From Erythrocercus mccallii (Eukaryota > Chordata > Aves > Passeriformes > Dicruridae): 64,000 bases of DNA. The position numbers were made by a program, and so were the translations under genes. Positions 52,330-63,380 of this stretch are shown piece after piece. The notes under the pieces are model-generated. The model searched no databases and was not told the DNA's origin. It was given only the letters and a program-made list of their open reading frames with translations. Every line of letters begins with the position of its first letter. The stretch's first letter is position 1. Where the stretch lies: assembly GCA_013397435.1 (NCBI GenBank), contig VZRG01000270.1, positions 516,329 to 580,328 on the forward strand, read 5' to 3'.

Positions 52330-52670
52330 TGTGGCGGCTTACTTACTGATCACCTACTCAAAACAGATTCCAGAATCAAATGAAGGGAGGAGCTGCACAT
52401 GAAACCTAATTAGCATGAGAAGCAAGTGATATAACTAATAAATAGGGGCTTGAGCACTAACGAAAAAAACCATTATGTAATCTGTAACCACTGAATGCAA
52501 TTGTTTATTAAAATATATAAATAATGTAAAATTTTGATGAAGGGTGAGCCAGACTTCTATGGGTTATCACCAAGGTCTCTACTTTGCTCAAAGTAGAATA
52601 AAAAGCAGAAATGTGTGGCAATGCACACCCAGTAATGAGCCCTCACTCTGGACAGCAATGTAAGTATCCA
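52330..52670 (+). mobile_element. LTR-like block, probable old endogenous retroviral LTR
   Basis: The block starts TGTGGCGGCTTAC and contains AAGGGAGGAGCTGCACATG, a CTAATTAGCATGAGAAGCAA stretch, a TATA-like AATAAATAGGGGCTTGAGCA, and then GGGTGAGCCAGACTTC followed by TTTGCTCAAAGTAGAATAAA with an AATAAA at 52597-52602 and a CCTCACTCTGGACAGCAA end. This is the U3-TATA-R-polyadenylation-U5 order of a retroviral LTR, and similar wording occurs in avian LTRs I recall. The 3' limit and target duplication are unclear. No viral coding sequence is adjacent. Confidence 0.5.
52597..52602 (+). terminator. AATAAA signal in LTR-like block
   Basis: Canonical AATAAA placed about 160 bases after the TATA-like AATAAATAGG, consistent with an R-region polyadenylation signal. 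Activity is not known. Confidence 0.35.
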
Positions 52671-54099
52671 ATCAAAACTTGGCTACACGTGTAAAAGGAT
52701 ACATGTAAAATAAATACAGTTCATCTAGGGAAGTAACACTAAGAGCAAGTAGTTGAGGCAATTATTCACAGAATTGGGAAAAACTGGAAGTTAAAACTGG
52801 ATTTTTTCAGTGACTTGGTTGTTCACAGTATCAAGTGCCAAGAAAACCAGATTCAACTTCTTTTCTGGATGTAATAAGCAAAGACTATGGGGAATGAGCT
52901 AAACAAAATTTTCACTGAAGTTTAATAAGTTAGTGATAACCCTGAATCTGTCTTTATTTTTCTCCCACTTCAGCTTTTTATATTTGATCCACAGTAATGA
53001 AAGTAATTTTTTAATAAAATAATATTCTGCAATGTTACAGCTTTAGTATAAATATCCATATATCTCCACCAGTGACAACATTAAATGTAAATCATGAATC
53101 AAGACGTAGAATTAAAAAAAGTAAAAAATATGCAGGACAACTTGCATTTCTTTTATCTAAGAAAACAGGAAGAAATCAAAACTTCTCGGTTTTGATATGT
53201 GCCAATCACTTTCCCTTTTACCTATTTAGAATATTATCAAATAACACTATTAGAAGAATAAAAATATTAACAGAATAGCTTGTAGTGGATTTCCCAGTAA
53301 ATACTATATATCATGAATAAATGAAAAATGCATAGGAGATTTGCAAATAAAGATCCAAATCTACCTGGAGTAGATTTCAATTTGATTGAGATAGGGAGAT
53401 GTTAGTTACTATGTGCTTCCATTACAGCTGATGAAAGGAAATAAATACTTTTAGAGCACCTAGACCTAGTTGATCTACTTTGGGATGAGTTACATTTCAT
53501 GTTAGGATGTATCTCCTTCAGCAGAAGTGTTGTAGGCTGATTTGCTCATACATCAATATTGCTATTAGACTTCATTTGATCAGATACTTAACTCTAGTTA
53601 GAGCCTTGTTTTCACATTTCTAACAGTAAATGGCTTCAGAATGGTGCTTTGAAACTTAGTAAATTTGTCATAATTTTCTGAAAAACTAATTCATGTCCAT
53701 TTGTCCTTTTGCTGTGATACGTTTTGATTTATTTTTATATTAATCACATTCCTTATATTTACTCTACCAAAACAATTTATTAGCCTATTTTTTTGGCCAT
53801 AATTATTAATTATATTACATAAGGTCTTCCTTACAGACCAGTAAAATCTGTTTAGTGACATCTAATATAGTGATGGAGCAAGAAAGGTCTGGGACTGAAA
53901 TTAATCTATGGACAACATAAAAAAAATGAATATTCTAGTTTTTAACCATGGAGATGATATTAAGGATTAGAGAAAAACAATGTGGTTAGTAGGGAAGAAG
54001 GTAACTGAAACATCAGAATGAAAGCTTGTGTTAAAAAAATAATGATTAAAAAAAGTAGGTGGTAAAAAACTTGTATAATATCTCAGCCAAAGGAACTAG
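52671..54099. other. AT-rich non-coding DNA, no gene seen
   Basis: Only short frames, none with domain resemblance. The CR1 remnant downstream may begin within the last 100-200 bases. Confidence 0.5.
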
Positions 54100-54600
54100 T
54101 ATTCTCTATCATATTATGCTGGAACATGTTGTATGTGAAATTGCCAACTCGTCATAAGGAAGCCAGTGAAGGTGTTAGCATATAACAGATGGGAAAATAC
54201 TGTGTCTGCTTTTAAAAGGAAAGAAAATTGCAATCTAAATAAGTGTAAACTCAATGTCATATGAATCACCGGTACTGAGAGCTCTGGACAGACTTTTGAA
54301 GGAAAATATAATCAAATAAATGGAAGAATTTGGAAAATGGGATGAAATACAACACACATTTAACAATGGTAGTTCATGCCTGATTAATTTGATATCTTCT
54401 TTGATAAGTGATTTTTTAGACAAGGGAAATGAAGTACATCTAATCTATCTGGACTCAGGCTCTATGAATAATTGATTTTTCAGTTCAACTACTCATCTGA
54501 AAAAAAAAAATAAGACCTGGAAGAAAGATAATAACATTAATGATTAGAATCAATTGGCTAAAGGTTATGGAAAAGGTAGCAATTTTAATTGCTAAATATG
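54100..54600 (+). mobile_element. Ancient CR1-like LINE remnant, reverse-transcriptase region
   Basis: The stretch at about 54374-54470 reads TGCCTGATTAATTTGATATC, GATTTTTTAGACAAGGGAAA and ATCTAATCTATCTGGACTC. It corresponds to the CR1 reverse-transcriptase sequence that encodes ...NLISF...G..VDVIYLDFSKAFD.... The local plus-strand translation still contains HLIYLDSGS in place of the canonical DxxKAFD context, then a stop. Upstream CTGTGTCTGCTTTTAAAAGG and downstream CAATTGGCTAAAGG blocks fit the same element. It is far more diverged than the three avian CR1 fragments and appears to be an old reptilian-type CR1. The 62-codon minus frame here is a shadow. Confidence 0.65.
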
Positions 54601-55774
54601 TTCTTTCTGTACATCTATGCATTCATAAAAGAAAAATCCTCACTATTTTAAAATCATTATAGCAAAGAATAAGTGAAGAAGGTACCCATTTTTTGCCAGA
54701 TCTAATAGGAACTAACAGCAGTGAGATTATTTAAGGCCTAACTTAGCATTTTTTTAAAATAGCTTGTTTTGTTTGGTTAGCTATTTTAAGAATTTTGGGA
54801 AAGAAGGATTTCAAAGACACTTTTAAAATCAGCCCAGGATGTGCTGGGTTGTTTAAGTTGTTGCAATTAACAATCATTTGAAAAGCAAGAGGTGGTACTA
54901 TTATTGCTCCAATACTTAAAATCAAGGAAGAATACTATCAGAACAAAACCAAAGTAAAAAAAAAAACCATAAATAAAGGCTTTATATGGAAATGATAAAA
55001 TTAATTTTCTTTAAAGCCAAAGAAAAAAAAACCCTAAAATAAGTACAAATTGCAATTAAACAGCAACATTACAAAAAATGTAAAAGTTGGGAAAAGACTT
55101 TTGGAGAACACTTATGAAAAATGGAGAGTATAACAATCCCATTAGTAGGAACTAAATTAGTAAGTAGTGAATTGCTAACTTAATAGAAATATGTTTTGAA
55201 ACAATTTTTATTTTACCTCAGGTAATCTTTCAGGAGAATACTTTAGTTGGTCATAAGGCTCTACTTCTATTTAGTTAGAAAGAGAAGACATCTATGTCCT
55301 CACAAATCTCATCATAAAGGTGACAGTGGTTATTATCTTGAAGAAAGAAAACCCATTCATATGGGTTGGCTGCTAATTTTAAAGGGTGTCTTAAGCCCTT
55401 TATCAATATGGTTATTCAAAATGCTCTTAAAAAAAGTGAATGCTTCCTTACAATGGAAAAGAAATAAGGATAATTCTTTTTCACTGCATACATAATTAAA
55501 AACAATTGTTATAGGTTTCTGCCAGAGTTTTGGCAAACACATTAAGAAGTTCATTAGTTAGAAAGATCAGTCAGGATTTATTGTGGTTAGGCAAATTGCT
55601 GCTAATAAAATTAGGATGTCTGTGATTTGAGTTATAGTCCCCATAAAGATAATATCTGATACATTTTATTGTTCCTAAGAATGGAGAAAAATCTTTAGAC
55701 CAATGTAATGTAAATATAAGTTACTTCTATTAAAAAAATCCCACCCTATTCTGGAGAAAACCTAAGACCTGACA
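54601..55774. other. AT-rich non-coding DNA, no gene seen
   Basis: Several A-rich runs (for example 54957-54967 and 55022-55030) and short frames only. Parts may be further remnants of the preceding CR1. Confidence 0.5.
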
Positions 55775-55862
55775 TTCCTTCCTTCCTTCCTTCCTTCCTT
55801 CCTTCCTTCCTTCCTTCCTTCCTTCCTTCCTTCCTTCCTTCCTTCCTTCCTCCTTTCCTTCT
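55775..55862. repeat. Tetranucleotide microsatellite (TTCC)n
   Basis: About nineteen perfect TTCC units, then a few degenerate ones. It is the longest microsatellite in the window. The Gly/Arg/Lys/Glu-repeat minus frame at 55730-55912 is an artefact of it. Confidence 0.97.
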
Positions 55863-57023
55863 CCTGGAATTGGAATTCTGTATTTAAAAAGTGAAGTTTC
55901 TTCATTTAGCAATTAAAAATGGAGCGGTAACCACCATAATTAGTTAAGAAAACTAAGACTTTGCACCATAATCTTCAGTTATATTAAAATTAAAAAAGAA
56001 TATTAAATTATGCAATTGTAGTATTTCTGATAATTTAGATTTTTGCTTCAGTTGAAGACATTTTAGTAGAAGCAAATCTAAAAGCTGAGACAAATTAATT
56101 ATAGCTACTTCTGATTTATATTTCTCTTAAGTACTTATGAATAGGAAACATACAGAGTATATTACATGAGCTCCATGGGGAAAAACAGGATTTGAAAATG
56201 TGAAAATAATTTCAGTGAGCAACTTTTGTCTTCACAATGATTTAGTCATTCTGGTAGTCAGCTAAAGGAGTCTAAGTGTTAACTGCAATATTCATTTTCC
56301 TGAGCAATAAGATTCAAATCCCGTCTGTCTGGAAAGCTCAGTTTCATGTAGGTATATGCAAGGTTATTCTTTTCACTCTCATTCTGAAAGAAATAATATC
56401 AAAACAAGTTGTTTCTGCTTCCCCGAAATGCTCAATTACTGTCATGATCAGATGAATATCTTCTAACTCACACTGCTTTAACTGAAACACATGCCAGAAA
56501 TAAGACATAATCTGCAGTTCAGAAGGATCTCTAAGGTTTGGGGTCAGCTGCCATTGCAATTTTGCTAGAGTTACTTTCTGGATACATTTATTAAAGAGAG
56601 AGTAATCTGTCCACTTAAGCCATTATAAATCCATTATTTCTAGTTTTGGAAGTATGTTTATTTTATATCTGAAACTCTAAGATATATTTTTATCAGAATG
56701 AACATCTTCTCCTCAAACACATGAAGTAATTTTTCATATGGTTGTTTACAGAAACAAAAATTGAACTCTTTTTTGAACTTATGCTGGCACTTTCATCAAA
56801 CTTACTAGGCAAATCATTGAGCTTTACATCAACAAGAGGTTTGTAACAGTTCCAAGTAAAGCAAGAGAATACAAAATATTCTTTACAGTTCTTTACAGTC
56901 TGTACAAGCATAGTACAGACTGGAGATTAATAGACTGAAAGAAGTGCTTGGGAATTATTGGTAAATGAAAAATTAGCTATGACCAGGCAATCTACCCTTG
57001 AAGCCCAGTTGATTAAGAGAGTA
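55863..57023. other. AT-rich non-coding DNA, no gene seen
   Basis: Minus frames of 71-72 codons at 56344-56559 and 56693-56911 show no recognisable domain. No named repeat. Confidence 0.55.
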
Positions 57024-57206
57024 GAGAGGCACTGGAAGAGGTTGCCCAAAGAAGTTGTGGCTATCCCATTCCTGGAAATGTTTAAAGTCAGCGTAGCTGG
57101 AGATTTCAGCAACCTGGTCTAGTGGAAGGTGCCCCTGTCCATGGCACTGTCTTAGAATAAATTATTTCAAAAGGTCACTTCCAATCCAAACCGTTTTATG
57201 ATTCCC
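57024..57206 (+). mobile_element. CR1 LINE 3' end, diverged
   Basis: It begins at GAGAGGCACTGGAAGAGG, continues TTGCCCAAAGAAGTTGTGG, CCTGGAAATGTTTAAAG, CAACCTGGTCTAGTGGAAGG and TGCCCCTGTCCATGGCA, and ends near CACTTCCAATCCAAACCGTT and TTATGATTC. These are the last CR1 blocks in order. The usual GGAACTAGATGATCTTTAAGG block is replaced by a diverged sequence, so it is older than the 28884-29306 copy. Confidence 0.85.
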
Positions 57207-58281
57207 TAATTTTAAGTCCTCAGACCATCAAAAGTTGCATATGTGAGATTGTGAAGAATGACAGGAATAATTAATGAAATTATAACAACACAAATGATGA
57301 AAAAATAAATTCAGAGTGTAGAAAGCTTCACAAAACATATATGTGAAAAAACTTAACATATATTAGCTATATATATCTGAAATGTGTTTATTACTAATAA
57401 GATGCCATGAAATGCAAATTAAACCATTTAAAATTGCTGCTTCAGGTCTTTATTGAACAGAAACTATCAAATTTGAGATCCTATATGAACTTTAGGTTGG
57501 GGTTTTTTTAAATTTAGTGTCTTCAGGGACCTCAATAGAAACTTATTCAGTTCATAAGTGGGTTGTAAAGAGCAAAGATGCAAGCTTGCATAAGCAATAA
57601 GACTAGAGAATTATGCAACAAATCTTGCAGTGTCATGTACAGACATCCAAGAAGAAATGCATTACAATATACTGTATTGGTGCCTCTTTTCATAGAGATA
57701 AACTACAAATTTATTAGAACAAAGAGGATACTAAACTATTCTAAAGATAGGAACGGAAGAACCAAGATAGAATGAACTTGAAATAACAGTATGTTCAGCT
57801 AGAGGAATTAGATTTAAAACTGCTGTCGTCCCAACAACATACCATAATAACTGTCTGATACAGACTGTCTGATACAATAAGAAGGGCAAATTTTATCACG
57901 ATACTTAATAAAATTAGATTGCTGCCAAAGAATTGTGTCCAAATGAAAACACTTACCTTGCTACCTTAGTGAATATGAAGCAGTTACAAGACTGAGCTGC
58001 AGAGTACTAGGCAGTTATTAGAGTTAAGATTAATGAAGGAAGGGGAAGAGACAAGTTTAAGACTAATAGAGGTAAGGGGTGTGTTTTAGTCATGTATGTA
58101 TGACAGACAGGACTGTTATCTGCCTGTAGGAATTTTACAGCAGGGCAGAAAGGATGGGTAAAGTCTGCCCATGGTTCAGTTTTCATCTCAGTTCATTGCA
58201 ATATACTTTCATTGGTGAAGGATGTTATCTTCATAGTGAAATACATCTGGAATATGCTGAAAAATTGGTTGAGGAGATTGA
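57207..58281. other. Non-coding DNA, no gene recognised
   Basis: A 14-bp tandem duplication (ACTGTCTGATACAG) lies at 57850-57876. No frame or named repeat otherwise. Confidence 0.55.
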
Positions 58282-58630
58282 GGTTCAGTCACAGAGTATT
58301 ATCTGCCATCTGAGCATTTGAAATATTAATGTCATCAATGGCAAGCACAGTAGAAGTGTTAGATAATCCAGTAGTGATTCTACCAGGAAGACCATCATAT
58401 TCCAAAGAATTAGTGTTCCACATAACAGTTTGCCCTAGAAGGCACAGGCCTTTGCTGTGCAAAGTTGTATTCTGATGCTTTCCTTCTGCACTGTGTTGAG
58501 CTGTGCATATCCCTTGGCTGCAGGGTACACATAGCTGGTACCGGTAATGAAGGAGCCTGTAGGCAGCTGCCATTTGCATCAGCAATAACACCACCTGCGC
58601 GTGCTTGTATTTATCTCAGAGTGAAGCAGC
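58282..58630 (-). pseudogene. Possible degraded coding remnant, identity unknown
   Basis: A minus-strand frame of 101 codons (58289-58594) includes stretches that read like folded protein, such as YRYQLCVPCSQG and NTSTVLAIDDINIS. A second minus frame across 58450-58560 reads GSFITGTSYVYPAAKGYAQL before a stop. Open, protein-like text in two frames could mean a frameshifted pseudogene, or overlapping chance frames in a locally less AT-rich patch. I do not recognise the family. No poly(A) tail or introns can be assigned. Confidence 0.25.
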
Positions 58631-61600
58631 CTGTTCTCATATGAACATCCTTTTGTTTGACACTAGAAGTGATTAATAGGATTGTTCTTTTCTAAGAATA
58701 TCCTATAAGAGCTCTAAAGACCAAAATGCCATCAAACAGATGGGATCTGCATTATGTGCTGTTCCCTGACTAGATGTCTTTCTAATGATATACAACTGTT
58801 GTGTACATCTGAAGGCATGTAAGATTATCTATATTATTCTCTTTTTCCCTACAGTGTTAGCTCCAATGAATGGTATTTTAAGCAGCATCTTACTGAATCC
58901 AAGTCATCTTTTCACTGGGATCTAAAGAACACCAATCTCAGTGCCTTGCAGCAACGCACTGCAAATCTCAACGTAGACAAATCAGACATTTAAGCCATCT
59001 GAGGGTGTTTGTTCCCCTGCAGTACAAGTTTGGGGATATGAAGGATGTTTCTTCAGTAACTGATGGCAGCACGTAGCACTACATTCAATTTTGCTTTGGG
59101 GTAGCATCTTCCAGGAAAGAAGGCATCACTCCCTACTTTAGCTGTTCCAATTCAGAGCACCTACAGTGCAAACACCTTTTCCATCCTATGCTTCTTGTAC
59201 TATGGAGGTGATATTTCTCCATCAGTGGAACCCAATATAGATATCTGAGAACAATTCTATCAAAGCTTCTCATCAGGATGAGTTCTTACCTGTGCAAGGA
59301 CTCTTTCTAAGTTGTCATAAAATATCTGGTGTTGACTACAGAACAAGTAATTTGACAAAATATAGATCTATTTCAAGATGACAAAGCTTATGTTACTAAA
59401 TAGCCCTATTTCTTCATTATGAACAATGGATAAGTTTTCGCAGAAGGCTCTCTCTATTTTAGAGTTCCTTGAGGCAAAATGGCTATGACTATCTGACTTG
59501 ATTTAAACTACAACAGATTTGCATCATCAAGCAATGTAAAACAGTAAGACTGAATCATTGAAACTGAGGAAATAAACATGGCTGTGTTAATAATGATTTT
59601 TTTCAACATGCTATTTCTTCAGAGTTTATTTTGGTCAAGTAATTTCTAAGAGCAGAGGCACTAGTTACTATTTTCTCCATCACTGCTATTCTTCAGTAGA
59701 AGAGTGACAAACAACAATTAACAGAATGCTAGTGATTGTGAGGAACTCAGAAGCAGAGGAATGGATAGCTGTTTTTTCTTGGGAGTCAAAACACTTGGCA
59801 TGTCTGAGGAAGAAGCTTTTGTATAGCAATTATTCCCTTTCTGTGTGAAAATGAAACAAATTTATAGAATTATCTTATTTACACAGTTACTAACCTTATT
59901 GATCATTGTGTCTGAGATAGAGATGCAAAGAAATGTGTGAGCTTTGCTAGCTGAATGGGTGAAAAACTGTGCAAGATGGAATTAGTGAAGAGCAGGGAAT
60001 TGGGTAATTTTCTGAGTTTCTGGAATGAAATAACTGTATCACTGTATAAAAGGTATCACTGTATGCCATGACAAAAACCAGGATAATTTTATTTGTAATT
60101 ACACTTCTTTGTGACTGGTCACCCAAACTAGAAGACTGTTTCAACTCCTGGACTAGATAATTAATGCATTGAACAAGAAAGAAGTTAATATTACAATCAA
60201 AGTCTCAAGAAAAAACCTAGTGCATCATGTAAGTTATAACTGATGACAACAAATAAGATTTAAATCATTCTGGCCGTCTAAACTTCATCTGATTGAATAA
60301 AAAGATACATGTAAAAATGACAAAGGAAATATCTGTTCAGGGATCTAGCACTAGACAGGACCTCAGAGGAAATGAGAAGGAAACTGAAGAGGTAAACCCT
60401 GCATGCTCTCCCTGCTAAGACAGGAAAAGTTATCGGGCATACTTGAAGAAAATCAGTCTGGAAATATATCTGGCACATTTCAAGAAAATCAGGCCTTTCT
60501 CTTGGGATTATATTTATTAGCCAGTGCATTATTAAATTTTCACTTTGCTCATATCGACATTTTAGTATAAAATCACTGAAGTAATTAATTCTTCATATGA
60601 AGATACATTTATTTTCACTGCCCTTTGGTAGTAGCTTACTGTTATGGAATGATTCTCTGAACACGTTTATTAGGTATCTGACCATTTTCAAAAGATCATG
60701 GACAATTATTTACAATTTTGTTTTGAAGTAGAACAACATAAATATTATTTCTATCCATAAACAGTAAATAGAAATACTATTTTTTTCTTCTTTCTGCTTA
60801 AATGACACATTAACCTTTTTGATTAATCTAGTGCAAAAGTCACGTGACATTATTTTATTAAACAGCATTTCATGTCGGTCTAAATAGCTCCAATCAAACA
60901 TCATTTACTGTTTGCCCTTGGAGTGTTCACTTCTTGTGTTATTTGCATAAACAAATCATGTAATACACCTCTCTGATGCAAATCCCATTGATTAATGTTG
61001 TATATTTGTCTTGCAACGAAGGACTTCATAGGTTAAAGATCCACTGACTTGAAGAGGAACAAGAGCAGAGAATGAGAATACTCAGTCCTCAGTCATGTGA
61101 AGTTCCCTGTGGTGATGATCAGCGCAATTCCATTGAAAGCAATTGAGCTAAAATGACTTTAATCTACATCTTAATTCCATCAGTTTGCCTGGAAAATGAA
61201 TAGTCAGACATTTTACTGGTAACAGCTGGGTTTGTAGGTTACTACATTCTGTATGACCTTGTCAAATTTCCTCAATTATTATTTGAACTTCTTTGTCCTC
61301 AAGCTATAATGTACAAAACTATCCATTGAAATCATAAACTGAATCTAGACAACATTTTTTTTCACAATTCTTATTCAAGACTCTGATTTCATTATGCAGC
61401 AACATAACATGCGTCATATTTATTTTCTTATTAATTTATTGATTGTTCCCTTTTGGATAAATCTGAGCTTCTAATAGCTAGATCAAGAGGAAAGTGATAA
61501 AATGAAGGTCTTGAGAAGGGGTATAAAGTTGCAGAACAAAAAAAAAGATCTTAAAATAAAGAGGTTTAATCTTTCTCTATCCTGACCACACAATTTAAAC

Positions 61601-63285
61601 AGGTGTGTGATAAAAACCCTATCAAATAGAGACAACATCCCATTTTCTGAGTCCAAAAATCAGTTCTATCCTTAATTCTCTACTTTTCTTTCAGAAATAA
61701 AATAAGAATTTGTTTTGAACTAAAAAGAACCTCCAATGCTTGTAAGGAATTTCACAATAAAGTATTGGATGCACATGTGACTAGTAAGCAACTATCTTGG
61801 ACTATACCATTACTATCATGAAGTCATCACCAACATATAACCTACCACTGCAAGTGTTAAAAAACATTGCTGCCTACACCATTTGGAGTTTGGATTAGAA
61901 GCCAGCTTCACCATTTTATTCCTCATGCAGAGAAGCTTACGTTCAGCAAAAAGTAATAAAACCCCTGTACTACAGATGATTTTTCATCTGAAATAACCTT
62001 TAACAATCCAGAGACTTGTAAATCCAATACTAAGACTAGGTAAAGACTTAGGACCTGATTATTGTATGCTGTAAAGGTACAAGAATATCTTCAATTTACT
62101 TATACCATTTCTTGTGTTTGAAGTCCCTCAAGGGCAGTATTTCAAAATCAACAGTCCAAGTTGTTAGAAGGAACTATTTTGAAGTACAGAATATAGTTAA
62201 CCAACCAGACTTAAAAGCATACTTTTTAAAAATTTTCTCTAACAACTGTTAGAAAAGCAGCAAACTGATATTTGATTCTAGCCACTAACACTTTCTGCAT
62301 CACAAACAAAAAGATCATGCAGGTTAATCCTGTATTCTGCAGGTCTTAGTCAATGATTTGTCCTTAAAAAAGATTTAAATTCCAATGTCCTGTTGAACAG
62401 GATTTTTGACCCTAGGCAATAAGGTCATATTATTATGCTTTAGTTCCTTTGTTGTAAAATAGATATTTCCAAGAAAGGTTGAGATCTAGTGATAAAGAGC
62501 ACTACATAAATTGTAGCTCAAAAAATATATTTTTCAAAAAATCTTGCTTAAGCCATTCCTTGGTTTCTCTCTGAGAGGTTGTGGTGGGGTTTTGTTGGTT
62601 TGGGGGATTTTTGTTCTTTTTTGGGAGGGAAGGAGTGGCATGGTGGCAGAGGTAGTTGTGACTATTTGCTTTAAAATATCATAATGTTTTATCTTTCCAG
62701 CTGATGTCATATGATTTTTTTTTTCCATGTGCCAGTTTCCGGGACCATTGTATGAAAAGTTTCATTTAAAAGAAGTAAACAAATGAGCAAAATTTTGTTC
62801 AGGCTAATTTAGTAGAAAAAACTCCCAAGTCAGAAATAATTAAAAATTTCAGTTTATCCCTTGAAGGATGTGCCATAGATATCCTCAAGGCTTCAATGGG
62901 GTCTGGGCTATTTGGCAGGAATTTAAATAAATTTTAAAAATCAGGACAAGGTTATGAGGTTTCTGCAAAGAGAAAGGAAGAGATGAAGCAGAAGAGGATC
63001 CAAATGTTGCAAAACATACTTCCCAATAACTAGAAGTGTGTTTGATGTTTTTTCCCCTTACAATGAATTACAGCCCTTATTTTCCCATTGAGGCAGCTGG
63101 AGCTCCATATAAAAAGGCATGAACAGCAGTGTGAAAACTGCAAACATATTGCTACTTTCTCTACTCAAATAAGCCCAATTCCACAGTCAAGTTGGTATTT
63201 TGCCACAGCTTGAGTAATAGTCAGAATGCACATAAGTAGTTTACGATCTTTAATTGTAAATTACACGGAATAAGAAAATACTTAC
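58631..63285. other. Non-coding DNA, no gene recognised
   Basis: 58860-59250 is less AT-rich than its surroundings and may belong to the same unknown sequence as the remnant at 58.3-58.6 kb. A small splice-like minus segment lies at 59290-59335. Downstream to 63285 the DNA is AT-rich with short frames; T/G-rich runs occur near 62580-62640. Confidence 0.45.
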
Positions 63286-63380
63286 CTGTAACAGCACTTT
63301 GAAAATTCATCCAAGGCAGTAAAGTTTTGTATGAAGAGCACCATGATAAACTGGTGTCTAGTGCCTTCTTTTGAAATAGC
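63286..63380 (-). other. Exon-like segment with strong splice sites, minus strand
   Basis: On the minus strand, ACTTTATTTATTTTTCAG is an excellent acceptor, followed by 95 bases ending in CAG and the donor GTAAGTATTT, which matches the consensus. Two of the three frames are open throughout; one begins AISKEGTRHQF and contains NFTALDEFSK. I do not recognise the protein. 95 bases is a normal internal-exon size. It could be a coding exon of a gene whose introns fill this window, a lncRNA exon, or a chance pairing of good sites. Confidence 0.35.

Noticed and set aside
55730..55912. Gly-Arg-Lys-Glu repeat frame
   Set aside because: Translation of the TTCC microsatellite on the minus strand.
59290..59335. 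Small 46-base exon-like segment on the minus strand
   Set aside because: Donor is good and one frame is open, but it is very short and the acceptor is only moderate.
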